A stretch of 64,000 bases of DNA from Apostichopus japonicus (Eukaryota > Echinodermata > Holothuroidea > Aspidochirotida > Stichopodidae): NCBI RefSeq assembly GCF_037975245.1, contig NC_092565.1, positions 23,681,999-23,745,998 on the forward strand, read 5' to 3'. The stretch's first letter is position 1; every line of letters begins with the position of its first letter. The notes under the pieces are model-generated. The model searched no databases, was not told the DNA's origin, and saw nothing but the letters and a program-made list of their open reading frames with translations. Both the position numbers and the translations under genes were made by a program. Positions 39,646-52,602 of this stretch are shown in pieces.

Positions 39646-40220
39646 AGGACAAACAAAAACGAATGACCGAATGACAATTGACTTTGTACAAGGTTAATTA
39701 TCATTCGCGAATGACAGCGAATGACAGCGAATGACAACGAATAACAACGAAGGACGGTGGTGAGTGGATATAAGAGGGATAAGAGAGAAGAGGTCCCACC
39801 TTTATGATCAGTCTGGGAAAAGAACCTCCGCCAGGGAGGCGACCGTCCCCTTGCCCTGGGGGGGGGGGTAATAAAAACAATAATTTTTATACAGCAATAT
39901 TTTTTTTCAATTCCCCTAAGTTCACGGGGTAAAATCCCACAGGACAAGTCAAACATCTTGCTCAAGAATTTACCGAAAACACCGGTCACAGTCGCAAAAT
40001 GTCAACTCGAATTTTTGCGATTTAAACCCCAATTTTCCGATTTTTTTGCGTGGCTTTAATATACCCACAAAGTCTGAACTGTGATATCCGGTTGAAGCAA
40101 ATGTCTGTGCTGTCATTTACTTTCATTCGTTTTAGTCAACGCAATTTTTTAGTGTGTAGGCCTACAACATATCGTCATTCGTTATGTGTAACGCAATTGT
40201 CATTCGTTTTAGTAACACCC
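39646..40220. mobile_element. 575-bp inverted-repeat element, GAATGAC repeats
   Basis: 9-bp direct repeats CCCTATAAG flank it (39637-39645 and 40221-40229). Inside, the left end has CAAAAACGAATGACCGAATG and ACAATTG. The right end, as reverse complement, has ACTAAAACGAATGACAATTG. Extra GAATGACAGC units (39710-39745) follow the left end. A 9-bp duplication would suit a Mutator-like or related element. No transposase. The outermost bases of the two ends match poorly, so the exact limits are uncertain. Confidence 0.55.
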
Positions 40221-40229
40221 CCCTATAAG

Positions 40230-41735
40230 TAGTAGGAATATGCCAAGAATAAGACTAAGCTTATTTTAAATCACGCATAAAAATGAAGAGAACTAATATT
40301 TCTTAACATGAAAAACCATGTAGTTGCAACTACAAGATACCAATGCCTCTACTATGCAGTGTTCGTTGATGGACGTAAAAGCAACGAGTATGAGGATAGG
40401 TATATGTAGGCCTATTTAGATCTACAGTTCTGTCAGTGTCACTGTTAGTATTTTAGACTCGAGTTGCTTACGATATTCTCTAAAAAACAGTTCAGGCTCA
40501 TAATGACAAACAAAAGGGCAAAATAGTTTGTTCCATGCTATATTTTAAATTCATTTCCGAAAATTATCAGTTAGAACTTCCGCGAAGCATTAAGACACCC
40601 GCAACCACGTAAGGTCGCGTAACCCATACGAAGGATACAGTCACATATACTCCTTTTTCCCGTTCGTAGGCCTATATCAGACTAACTATTTCACGTGCGA
40701 TACGGACCTGTGTTCCATTATATTATTATGAAGTAGTTTCAGTCAATTTATACACGTTTTTAAGTCGTAAACACACCGAAATATGCACTAGAAATAAATT
40801 CCGAATGTCGCAGTAACCCATTCTTAGTGCGATTATCGTTATGAAAAGCTGTCATTGTTTACGTTTTCCGAGGATTCAATTCTCAGTTGACCTGACCCCA
40901 AGTGAGAATCGGGCATGCGCACTCGTAACTCTGAACTCGCTTATTCAATTCCTGACATAGCAATTTAATCCAAGTTGACTTAGTATATTTAATGAATAAT
41001 CTTGTATTTCTTGATCCCATATTTTCTCTCGGGGGTCCTAATTACTCCCGGGCCGCGGTAGCTGTAGCCCTTTTCGTCAGACCTGATATTAGTAATGAAT
41101 CTTGAGGCGATTACTGACCTCCCGACTTTGGACAATTGCGACACGATTAACGACAAAACGATTTCTGACGCGACATGGGGGGGGGGGGTGGTTTCCCGAG
41201 GTAAAGGCAGGTTGTATATTTCGTAAATTTGTACGTTGAATCTTAATATTAGCATAATACCAAAAGCGTCGACAGTTTTTAGAAAGCTACTTCTTTCTGC
41301 ATGGTCTAAAAGGAGCATTTGAATAAGTACACAACAAATGAAGTCTGTTTATTACAATGTTATAATTTATAATGTTACAATTTTGAGATATGTCAGTCCG
41401 ATCAATTTTATTATTAAGATCAAATTAAATGTGCCAAATTACTAAGAAAAGAATAGTTTTGGAAGGTTTTGATAATTTTGTTAGATTTTGGAAAAAAATT
41501 GAAATAAAGGAAAACAGTTAGTATTCTTGCCAAAAGATTAAAAAAATAAAAAATAAAAAAAATGATAAAAAAGGTTAAAAAAGGTTTAAAAAATAAAAAA
41601 GCTTGAGACAATTTTGTAAATTTCCTTTAAAAAAAATGAAAAAAGTTTTAGTTAAAGTTTAGATTCTTTTCATAGCAAAGTGACACAAGTAATTACAATT
41701 TAATTTCAAGAATTTTAATTTTAAAGTTTTCAATT
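40230..41735. other. Intergenic, nothing recognised
   Basis: AT-rich, with several TAGGCCTA octamers (40157, 40408, 40667) and one G run near 41177-41187. The 3' UTR of the next minus-strand gene must lie in its right part. The last 300 bases are very A-rich. Confidence 0.4.
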
Positions 41736-44369
41736 TTAAATTTTATCAATCCATTCTTTAAGGTTTCTTGGTATTAGTTTGTTTTCCGATTCCAATTTAC
41801 AACAAATGATATTTCCTTGACCGAGATTAAATCTATGAAATGGCTTAATTGTTCTGAAGTAGAACTCATCCAACATATCCTGCACTCCACTCTCACTATT
41901 TGTGCAAAACATGATTACAGCGCCACCACCGAAAGTAGGATGTGGATGGATGTCGATAAGTACCACACGTTCGTCATCCGTTGGCAGTAGAAGAAAGGAG
42001 CTGTTGTTGATGGTGTATAACATGGCTTCCATGTGATATGGATTAAGTTTGCTGACGTGATAGGCCAAAGAGCTTCTTTTGTTAGTAGGATTCACTATGT
42101 CCAGAGAAAGATTCCTTGGAAGCATCCGTAGCCTAGATGGGAGGCCCTGCTGAGCGCCAACACATCCTCTCCAGACAAGACCGCGAAGCGTAAAGGTGCT
42201 CTTGACGATTTTAAAGGCATCGGTAGCTAATATACAGTCGGATGGCTTAAAGAGAGACCGATGGAGCAAGTTACCTAAGTTGATGGTCTTCCAGAGCCAT
42301 TTCTGGACCTGGAGTGATTTCAAGCTGTGACTATCAAGCAAATCACCGGACTGCATACCGAAAGAGTAATACGTAACTGCAAGAAGGGTGTGGTTAATTG
42401 CGCATGCGTTGGTATCTCGTGATGCCCTGTTAACGTTGAACTGAGAGAGGCGTTCACTATAGACGTGACTCGGGAGGCTCAGCTTAGGAATCAAGGCATC
42501 CTTCATTTCACACACCTGGTCAAAAAAAAATAGACGGACAAATTACACTTCATTTTATGAAATATCGGTAGAAACCCTAACCCTAACACCTCATCTCCCC
42601 GTCGTTTCCACACCTTCCCCCTCCTCCCAATCGCCCACTACTCGGCTATTCCATTTGCCCATTGATTTGCTCTTAAGTTTACATCTTCGCTATTGCCCAT
42701 CCCCCACCACACTAACACTATATACCCGGCCATGAAAGTGTTGTGATGCATGTTATGCGAATATCACCTAGACTGAACATGGTAAGCAACACATTATATT
42801 TATGTAACGACTACGACTATCCATTGTGATGGAAATCAACCGGACACTTACTGGGAATGGCTGGATGTGTGATAACATTACATATATGCCATCCTTCTCT
42901 TCTTTGTGGTCGACAGTCGCGCCTGGCTGGTCATGATTGGTACTCATGTCAGATCCTCCGCCACTTAAGGCGCTATTCACAATCTCAGATTCATGTGTGC
43001 TCTCTGCTCTCTGTTCTGTCACTGTGCTTCCCTCCTGGCTAATCACTTCCTCCTGTGACGCTGCATCACTTGTTGGAACCTGATCACCAACCATCTCATT
43101 CCTGTTGTCACCAGAACAAGTTGGTTTTGGAACAACCAGCGAATCCATCTGGCGTATGTCTGAAGAAGCTTCCTCTTCGCCTTGGTCGTCCTTCTCGGCC
43201 TCAACCTTGGTAGTATTTTGTTCGTTTTGGGCATCATCTCCAGTCGTGTCTCCGAAGAGGACACATGGGGTATCCTCCTTCTCGGTGCCGGGTACCGATC
43301 TCGATACATCAGGTTTCGGTTCTTCTGGTTCGTCATCCTTTTGTGGGAGGATCTCCTCGCTCTGATATGTGTGTTCGTACCATCGTGGCTGAGTTGGGAT
43401 GGTCTCTGGATAGCCATTGTACTTGGGCGCCAACCACGGGTTGAGTGGCCATCTTGGCTTCCTTGAATGATAGCGCTTCGGTGCCTCGAGAGACACAGGT
43501 GTGGGGTGTGTGTTGGATAAGGATGGCTTCGCATCTTCGGAAGAAGAGCTAAGCAAGCAGACCGAAAGGGACGAATTCTGCATAGAAGGAAGAGTGGAAG
43601 TATAATCTACATCCTGTGTTTGTCCGCTACCTGCCTCTGATTTTATCTCCCCTCCGATACCTTCAAACATGCATTGAAGAGAGCTGATCGTGTCATTCCA
43701 AGAGGAAAATGATGACGTCACTTGAGGATGCTTAATCCCAAATAAACGCTGAAGCGATACATGCAAGTCACTATCCGAAGAAACACTATAAGGCATCGCT
43801 TGGAATCGAATATGAAATAAACGGTGAAGAAAAATGCCTAAGTCACTCCAAGAGTAAAAACATGTGTTATGGATTGTGTTTTTGTTTGTTTTAAATACAT
43901 ATTTAGATGAAATGTCATAATGAGGAGATGACGGGAAGGTGATTTGAATCTGAGTAAGACTGGTGATTGATAGCGTTGATTGTAGCTTTACAACACTGGT
44001 AGATTGAGGCTCGATGGGCGACTTCTCAAGTCTAGTGTACTCCTGGACACTCTTAGCCTTCCATAGCAAACGAGGGTGCACTCTGCTATTATTGGCTACT
44101 GGGAGTGAAGATGATGTAGGAGGTTGTTTGCCGCCATCATCGAAGTTGTTGGTCTGAGCTGAGTTTTGGTGGTTGACATTTCCAAGCTCTTTCTTACTTT
44201 TCTTGTCTCTTCTATCTCGCCTTTCCTTTTGTCTAAGTTTCTTGTTGTTCTTGGCCTTCTTTGATTGTTTGTTTTCTTTCTTGGTTTTCTTCCCCTGTTC
44301 ATCAGAACTGTCAACACAGCAACAGCAACACCGTCGAAGGAAACGAATAAATTTGGATTGAGACGGCAT
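41736..44369 (-). CDS. Unrecognised 765-aa protein, cysteine-peptidase-like C terminus
   Basis: Two coding exons, 44369-42852 and 42515-41736, joined in phase 0 across a 336-bp intron (GTAAGT donor, long T run and CCAG acceptor). The start is MPSQSKFIRFLRR with five consecutive Cys (14-18) and a Lys/Arg-rich stretch (26-61), which could give membrane anchoring by acylation or nuclear targeting. Residues 170-244 hold three 25-residue repeats (WSDLGIFLHRLF, DSDLHVSLQRLF, SWNDTISSLQCMF). About 330-500 is acidic and probably disordered. The exon-2 part (507-765) looks folded: NACAINHTLLA around Cys544 and VVLIDIHPHP with Asp694 and His696, followed by GGGAVIMF, recall a Cys nucleophile plus D-x-H as in ubiquitin/Ulp-type thiol peptidases. 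This function is inference. An acceptor-like CAG stands directly before the ATG, so an upstream 5' UTR exon, or further coding exons, may exist. Confidence 0.75.
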
Positions 44370-47161
44370 CTGTTGTAAAAAATAATTTAAGCAAATAATT
44401 AAGATTAAAACTGATCATTCAGATATTATTTGTTCTCTCTGTAGCCTTACTGCTTGAAATGATCGTAATCCGACAAATTTAAAGCAAATTAAATATAAAT
44501 CGTATTTAAATGGCTCTCTCTTTTAGAAATAGCTTAAATGTTTAAAATGCTCCCTTCAGACATTTTAGCTCCTTTCAGAAATGCTACTTTTCAGACAAAG
44601 TTGATGAAGAACCTAGTTTCTCTGGTTTAAAACATTGTTAATATGTATTCATTGTTTTATGCCTATAAAATAACTGCTAAATAGGTGCACCATCTTGATG
44701 AAGTTCAATATCACCGGATATTATTGTTCAAAATATTAACAGAAAACCATTAAAAATGTTACCAGTATTATACTAATTGTGGCCTTTGTTATAAAACAGA
44801 GTGGAAACAGTTATAATAATTCAAACAATCCATTATATAGACTGTTACCATGAAACGTCTATAACGAATTGGTAATTTAAACTGTGGATTTAATGGCTGT
44901 CATATGTGTATGTAATTATATCACTTCTTCTTATGGTAAGTTAGTATAATTGCCGTGGGCGATGATACCCCATGCTATCCTACACCCACCCCCACCCCCC
45001 ACTATCCCCCACCACCTCCGTCTGGCGGATAAAGCAAACTTGGAGAGGTAGAAGCTAAACACCCAATGAGGGACTAAGCGGAACATTTGAAAGGTGAAGA
45101 CTTTGGCTGCCTATTCTGTTCAAACAAAAAGTAATTTTCAGTTGAATGATTCACTGATACTGCCGTATCTTGCAAGTGGTATATCATAACGCCCAATTCC
45201 GCCTTCCTCACTCCCCTCCCTTCCCAGCGTTCAATAAAGTTTACAAGTCTCACCTCCCCCCCCCCCGCCTACCCCCGTATTCATAAACTAACTCAAGCAT
45301 ACTGCAGTGGCTTTTGTCCCACATGCTTGGCACCAACAAATCTTTTAACGCCAAGTTTGGGGAAAAAAGCATAAGTGATTCCTTGTTATTTGAAGACAAA
45401 ATGGTGGAAATGTTTTATAAATCAACCTTAAGTTGGTGATTTAGTGCCAATGGTTGGAAACCTGTGATTCTGTCAGCCGTTGATGGGGACTTTGTGTCCG
45501 CACTCTCTTGTAGACCTATATCTTTAGGCCCATGCTTTATTTACCGATGAACGTTCCGTTACAGCAGTTCCTCTCCCGCTCCCTCGCATTGTCCCTCCTC
45601 TCCCCCGGCAACACCACCCCATTACCCTATACTCTTAAGTCAAATCCCGAATAAAAGTGCCCTCAACGGGGAAAGGGGCATTTCATTGATCTGTTGTACT
45701 AGTACTATAGGCTACATGCATGAAGTACGCAATAACGCGCAGTCAAAACTTGTAATATCTACAGTGCTTATACATTATTTCAACTGAAAGCAATACCAAC
45801 CTTGAATGACTTTCTTAAAGTTTCATGGACGTTAAGATGAAGAAAGAGAAAAAAATGATTCGAAAAAAGCCTTTTGCCAATGCTTCTGCAATTTCTTCTT
45901 TGCGGTCTGGTACTCACGAGTTTCTCTCTTTCAATGTTTTCTGTGTGAGCCTTAATGTGCACGTATATGTATTGAATGTTTACAAAACATTCAGCTGGTC
46001 ACTTGGATATCTAACGTACGGAGGTTTGCGTTATCATTGTTACGTAATCGAAAACAGCAGCGCGCACTGCTTCGACTGCTTGATAATCTGTGTATACTTC
46101 GTATGCGCCCTTTCTTCGTCGTTGTTACACGCGGTGTATACGAAAGCGCAGCACTTACTGCATATATTGAATAGTGTATTAGCTACTATACTATTGGCAA
46201 AGGGGAAAGTAATATTGCAATACTATAGCCTCGTTTTCACGACCGTTTTGTTTTCGGAGTGCGGGGGGGGGGGGGGGAGGGGGAAGCTGGAAGGGGAGGA
46301 GGTGTGGCCATTTCCGCTCTTTCCCATAGTCATGTCCTTCCAACCGGGTCTTCAGTGTTTAAAATGACAGAGAAAATGGTGTTCAAATACGTTCCGCTTA
46401 GCCTATAAAACGTTCTTATAAATTATGTAACTTAATATCCCAGTACTGTCGTTACCCACAGTACACTAGGGTGGAATGTAATTGTTTTTGCTGCAAAATA
46501 AATAGTATTATCCAAATTTGTACCGTATTTACTAGATGAAACCATAAAAGCTTCCATATCGAAATCTACATCCTCTTCATTTAAAAAAAAACCCACAACA
46601 GCCGTAATCAAAATAGTTTTAATTTTGTGACCCGTTTTCCTACTGCTAATGGGGGTTTGATTATTTGCTTTATTTTTTGTGATCGTTTGCTCAACCAAAT
46701 TTAAGGTCAGACTATAACATATCAAATACACTACGTAAAGTCTTTTAAGTTCACATGCACTGTTTACCTGTTTTCTTTATTTTTTTCTTACTTTATTTAC
46801 TTTTAACTTTTTACTTTAATAGTTTCCCTTCCTATACACTCCCTTTGCCTTCTCACAATGTAAATCCATGCATATAGTGAGATTTACTTGTCGGAACAAC
46901 GTATTCAACTATAGAGATTTTGTTTTTCAACCTATCTCCATCCCCCCGGACCCCCGGGACAATGAAGAAACGTTCACGACCCCGACCCCCCCCCCCCACC
47001 CTGACATACGGAGTATAAGACCTACCATAACTGGGGCTGGGGTAATGAAAATGTAATGTTGGATTTCTTTGCCCGAGGTTGCACTTGTTTAGACTACAGT
47101 TTTGAATGAGTGTAGGTCTTTACGGGCTCCTTCGCGGCCCCCTTGCCCTTACATATGTGCC
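44370..47161. other. Intergenic, no supported gene
   Basis: A 180-codon ORF at 45825-46367 has no recognisable family features and ends in low-complexity Gly-rich sequence from a G run (46262-46278). C-rich blocks lie at 44985-45003 and 45253-45268. Nothing else is recognisable. Confidence 0.4.
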
Positions 47162-47530
47162 CATAGGCGTAGATGGGGGAGGGCTGGGGGGCCTGCAGCC
47201 CCCAACCAAAATGTTTTGTGAAAATTCGGGCAATATGCTGAGAATTTTTCGGGCACCTGCTGAAAGAAAAATAATTTGCAATGTGTTTTTCATCGGTTAA
47301 ACTTATATTATTATGATAATTATTCTTGTAAAGACTTCCCCAATAATTCTAACCAATATGGAAGGGTAATAACACGAAAATGATTGTATGTTATTGGCAT
47401 GCGATGCAATTATCGATGCATGCCTATATGATATGCACATTAACATGTTGAACGCGCTTTATATTTTTAGGGCAAGTCGTTACAGCCCCCCCCCCCCCCC
47501 CCGCAATTAAATTGAGCTCCTACGCCTATG
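47162..47530. mobile_element. hAT-type MITE, different family
   Basis: A 369-bp element with inverted termini CATAGGCGTAG / CTACGCCTATG. 8-bp flanks are TATGTGCC (47154-47161) and GATGTGCC (47531-47538), one mismatch. GGGGGCCTGCAGCCCCC near the left end forms a hairpin, and a 17-base C run stands near the right end. It lacks the core shared by the elements at 121, 6718 and 37186. No transposase. Confidence 0.75.
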
Positions 47531-47538
47531 GATGTGCC

Positions 47539-49964
47539 AGCACTTACTCACGTACTCTGGGTTTAGAATGATGACTAAAGTGCCATCTCGATTCCCTCTT
47601 CGTCTGGGGCTTTCTCTCTCGCGTTTCGTCCGTCTTGCTATAATTCTGTATAACCCGATTCCTTCATCATAACCAAACTCAATCAATATGTCTCATTCTT
47701 ATGTGTAACACTTTAGTATTACTTTTTATTGCTTTTAATCCTACAATATCATTACTCATAATTGCCACCTAATTTTTGGAATGATCGGATCAGCTTACTG
47801 AATTTCTCGAGGGAGTAAAAGATTGAGGCAAAATTCCATTAAGAGTTTAATAACAGGAGTCTCGTCTATAAACATCGTCACCGATATTCATATTAGGTCG
47901 GTGGGAATCTTTCATGTTATTATCGAGGTGAATACAAACTTTCATTTTAACATAAAGAAGCGTCTTTGTAATAGGAGACAAACGGAGATGTCTCTTGAAC
48001 TAAGGTTTATTTTGTTTGTTTTCTTGCCAAACAAGCAGATAGTTTGGCGAAATTATATTAAAACATTATCGCTGTTCAAGTAACACGATTCGCGGTATCC
48101 CTTTGATGAAACGAAGATGCATAACTTTTTCATCCTGTTTGATTTGAGTACTTTCTGTTTAATCTTTCAAGTTTAAACATAAAAACTGGCATTTCGAGTT
48201 CAAAAGAAAGCAAAAACTTATATAAAACTGGTGGGGTCACGTTCAACCGGTCAAAAAGAGGGTTATTCTCAGTACCCGGTGTTTATAGTTCCTTCACTTT
48301 CATGCTACTTGAAATCCACTTTTCGTGAGAACAATAAAGAACTAAACCCAATATTTCCTGATCTTTCTGTGACAAATAATAACAACCTATAGTTACGGAG
48401 ATTTTCGCCTTTACTGCAAAAGAAATCACTGTAGTGGACTTAACGACATATTCTTAAGAGTTTGGTAATCATTTTCCATAATCAAATCATTTTGATTGAC
48501 AGGCCCTTTCATTGTCCCCTGAAACTGAGCATAATTCCTCTTTCCAAGGAAAACTGAAGCTCTCCGATAGTCTAGAGAAACATGGTAAAGAAATGACACG
48601 ATCTAAGCAATACATTGGAGTAATGTGTTTAGCAGACAAACTTTATACCTACATTTAAATTTTGGATAAAACGACTGAAAATTGAAAATACACAATAAAA
48701 TTGAACACAGTGTATGAGAAGCCGTTGGGTTGATCGTTAGCCAAAATACTATGTCTGTGTCTATAAGCTTCTACCTTTCTTTAGCACTTCCCTGATTTCT
48801 GATTTCTGAAAGATAAGTGATATCAATTAAACAGTATTTGTGCAATCAGGGATCTTCTCAACATTCAGCTGTAGCAGACGACCTAAGATTTCCTACTTCC
48901 CTCTCTCTGATTTTATATTTTCTATTGACATCGTATCAATGGTTCGAACCATCACCGCGACTAGAGGTGGGGTAACGCACATACCTTCAAAGCCATATTT
49001 TCTGATGTGTTCTGCAACATCTCATTCGTAGGCGTCTTTAATTTATGGAAACCTCTTCGGACGGCTGATTATTACATAGCAAGATGCCGGGAAAACGGTT
49101 CGTTCGCGAAATAAATTTAAAGAAAATGCGCTTAAAACTTTTGGTTTTCGTGTGTGTTCTTTGATGATTATATGTTCCTTTGTATGCAAGGATGAACTCC
49201 CTAATGTATGCATGGCTGTTACAGGCTTCGTATAACATCGGCAATGTTCTCAGGAAACGATGGCCCAAAAATGTCATGGCGGTAAAACTGAAATACTGCC
49301 ATCACTTTGTTCTCAGCAACCGTATATATACATTCTCAGGCAAATATGGTTTTCTTTTGTTATTACTTTCGTCTCCCTAATTGCTAGTTCTGGCGGTACC
49401 TCTTAAATTGACTACATTCAGCTTCAGGTGATAAGACGGAAAAGGGGAATAAAACGATCAAATCAATTATTAAGAATTAAAATGATTATAAAACGGATTC
49501 CAAAAAGAGAACTAAAGTAATAATTTGACTTGAAACCGGATCGGTTGTTAGAGGGAATATAGGAGTATAGGCCATTTAGGAAAATGCGGAAATGAAAACG
49601 ACGTAAAATCGATTGAAGCGTTCCCATTAGGATGATTGTCAGAAGACCGAACGACCTTGCAGAATTTAAGTTATCAAGTATATTAAGTTCAGTTTGTATA
49701 TGGTCTATTTTTGGCATTCGACTTGGCCCCATGCACATACACAATAGAAACATACGAAGAGTCACCTCATTGGCGTCATTGCTATTTTCTCATTTCTCCA
49801 CGACCTTGCCATTCTCGTGAACGAAGATATCGATGACGTATTTCCTCACTACATTAACTTTGTCTCAATGTCTCGCTTCCGGAGAAATCTATTCAATTGG
49901 CGCGATAAAAGCATTCGCTGTATAGCGTTGCTCGATAGTGATACAGACGTGTACGGTGTGCCTT
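47539..49964. other. Intergenic, nothing recognised
   Basis: No splice-supported exon, element or array recognised on either strand. Confidence 0.4.
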
Positions 49965-50300
49965 GTGTGCCATAAGTCCTGAAATCGACATACGTCGAAT
50001 TAAAATTGACGTATGTCGGTTTCTCGTGCTCTCATTGGACGACCCGTGTCACATGTTGTTTTCTGGCGCTCTGATTGGAAGAAATCGACATATATCAATT
50101 AAATTGACTTACCGGTATGTAAGTTTCTCGTGCTCTCATAGGATGATCATTGTCACTATAGTGATTTAACAGTTTTCTGATTGGAAGAAATCGACATATG
50201 TGAAAGAAATCGATATTTGTCGATTTCATCTAGTCAGAGCACGAGACACTTAACATTTGTCAATTTAATTCAACTGTCGATTTTAGGACTTATGGCACAC
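49965..50300. mobile_element. Foldback MITE with GTGTGCCATAAGTCC ends
   Basis: The left end GTGTGCCATAAGTCCTGAAA and the inverse of the right end GTGTGCCATAAGTCCTAAAA match, continuing ATCGACA. Inside are several copies of AAATCGACATAYGT and TTTCTCGTGCTCTCATTGGA in both orientations, so the element folds over most of its length. No certain target duplication. Confidence 0.7.
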
Positions 50301-51995
50301 TAGGTGCACCATAGTCATGCCTCATTTCCAATTAAATTCTTTTATGAAAAGTGTGAAACATACTACCTTATGCTGTACAAAGAGGTCTGACGAGACGGGT
50401 TGGGTGAGGGTAAAGCCACAGGGCAAGGGGTCAATTACTGGTCCCGCGGGATATATGGGGAAAGGAATAGATGAGTTCTCACTACTTAGGGGGTGGGGGG
50501 GGGGTTGCAGTTTTGCGGGGATTATTAAGACTTCGAAAAGTCGGCCACGGTGACAACAGTATTTGTTCTCTTTCCCACCCATCCCTCCCTCGCGTCCGAT
50601 ATACTTCTCGACACCTCTGGTTACGAAAGACTTTGCCAAGTGGAAGACGGGGTGCTTGAATATCCAAAGTAAACGCCGTCCTCACTAAGCTCCTCCATCA
50701 AATGAAATTCGACATTCTTTAAGCTCAACCAGGGGATTAAACTGGTTCAAATTAATGGGGGACAAACTATTCATCTATGAGCTCAGTAGAAGACTATATA
50801 TGATTGAGGTATTTGTTCTTATTATATAGCCAATTATTGTAGCTGAAACTAGAGACCCTGACCAGGAACTGAAACACTTTTATAACTGTAGCGCACCCCC
50901 CCCCCCTCCCCCCTGTTCAAGCGCTGTCGGCGTTTCATAAATTGCTATTTGATTCCTCATCGTGTATCAACATACTCTTCATTTGTGATCGAATCAAGCG
51001 CAAATCCATTGAAATAGATGGCGCTATTTATATCTGTTAAGAAAATGGTTTGAGTGGTGTCCGCTATCTGGCGTTGTAGCAAATTTCGGGGCTAGTACAT
51101 ATGACCTTTAATAACAAGTGGTTGTAAATTTATTAAAATGCTACCTCTATTTACTGTTTACATAGTAATCTTCTTAAAAGCGAAAATAACCAATACCAAA
51201 ATATTTCTTTTTATCAAGTTGGCTTAAATTTGGACGATATTTTTCCAATTAAGCATCACTTTTCGCTTTGTTTTACGCCGAACACAATGGCCAAGAAATC
51301 AGGCCAGTGAACCTTAAAGTGACATAAACGCTAAGACCAAGAATTTTATTCAAAGTAATACCAACATGGTTAGACAACTAGTATTTTCCTTAGAAATTGT
51401 TCGTGAGGGGTACAGTATGGTGATTGCCTTGGTGATGGAAGAGGGGTGGGGGGGGGGAGGTGGTTTCCAGTTGTTGGAAATAGTAAATGCTTATTAGTAA
51501 ATTTACTTTGTGAACAATGCTTTGAAACAAATACGATAGAATTTCAGAAACTTGCTTTTTACTCTATATATTAATAATCAGATTTATAGTCCGAAAATAA
51601 CACAATAATTTACGAGAATGTACCTTTTTCTACAACGTAGTTTATAGTTTTAATGTTTTTCTGACACTTCCATCTTAAATGTTACTCTCGACTTTTAGGG
51701 ATATGGATCGAAACTCTGCTATGTTGAAAATAATTCAGTATTCCATTCCACAAATTTGTCATAAAAGTTAAACTGACAATATGAGTAAAACAAAAGGAAA
51801 GAGAATCTTTGAAGTCAAAGTGATTGTCTGTGTTTATCACTATCCCTACTCTCCTGGCTACCTTCCTCCCTCCTCCCCCCATTCCCACTTCCTCCCCTAT
51901 ATTCATATCCCTTCCTAACCCCCAAACACCCTACCCCAAATCACTGAAAAGAAATGAAGTTACAAATACCAACAAGAGTCTAAACACTGGAGGTT
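50301..51995. other. Intergenic, nothing recognised
   Basis: G- and C-rich low-complexity stretches (50489-50503, 50886-50910, 51446-51462, 51863-51882) but no supported exon or element. Confidence 0.4.
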
Positions 51996-52112
51996 ACCTG
52001 TAGGAGACTTGTAGTAAGTCCAATCTTGTACCTTAACATAGCTACCTGTAGCAGGCTTGTAGTAAGTCCAATCTTGTATTCTAACATATTTACCTGTAGG
52101 AGACTTGTTCTT
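51996..52112. repeat. 48-bp tandem repeat, 2.4 copies
   Basis: Units start at 51996, 52044 and 52092 with ACCTGTAGGAGACTTGTAGT and AAGTCCAATCTTGTA. It lies about 0.5 kb past the STX18 stop codon, possibly in a long 3' UTR. Confidence 0.85.
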
Positions 52113-52596
52113 TTCTATGTGTGGTAGCTTACCTATCTCCTCACAAGCACCATGCATACTTCTGCTTTATGATACAAACCATGACTAAAGCATGCAGTGG
52201 TAACCTTTGTTTACCAAATGCACCAATACGTTGAATTTTTGAGAGGTGCAATTCTTTGTGTCTGTTTGCTTACCTATCTCCTCACAATCACTACACAATC
52301 ATTAAATGATCCAGTAGCTTTCCCAACAACATCACCAAATGCAACATAGACAAGACATTTGATTTAAAACAAACAGCAAGGTTCCCCTCCTCAGAAGTAC
52401 ATCAAATTGTTTGACATATTTATCCTCAGTTCTTTATCACCATACTCCATCATGAAACTGTGGATGTGTTGTCAAGGAAACACCTTTTCCTTTTTTTAAA
52501 GGTTTCAGTACAGATATGGCACAAAACACCTACATTATGTCCACAGTGACTGAGAAACTCACTAGAACTGCGTTGAGCATCGTCAAATTTAAATAT

Positions 52597-52602
52597 TTTA
52601 TT
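52597..52602 (-). terminator. AATAAA overlapping the STX18 stop codon
   Basis: The minus strand reads TGAATAAAA at the end of the CDS, so the hexamer shares its first A with the stop codon. It may be a real signal or chance in AT-rich sequence. Confidence 0.3.

Noticed and set aside
42568-42585. CCCTAACCCTAA telomere-like string
   Set aside because: Only two full units in the short intron of the unnamed gene; not a telomere or convincing interstitial telomeric array.
45825-46367. 180-codon plus-strand ORF
   Set aside because: No family features and a C-terminal part from a G homopolymer; chance ORF is more likely, though RNA-seq could change this.
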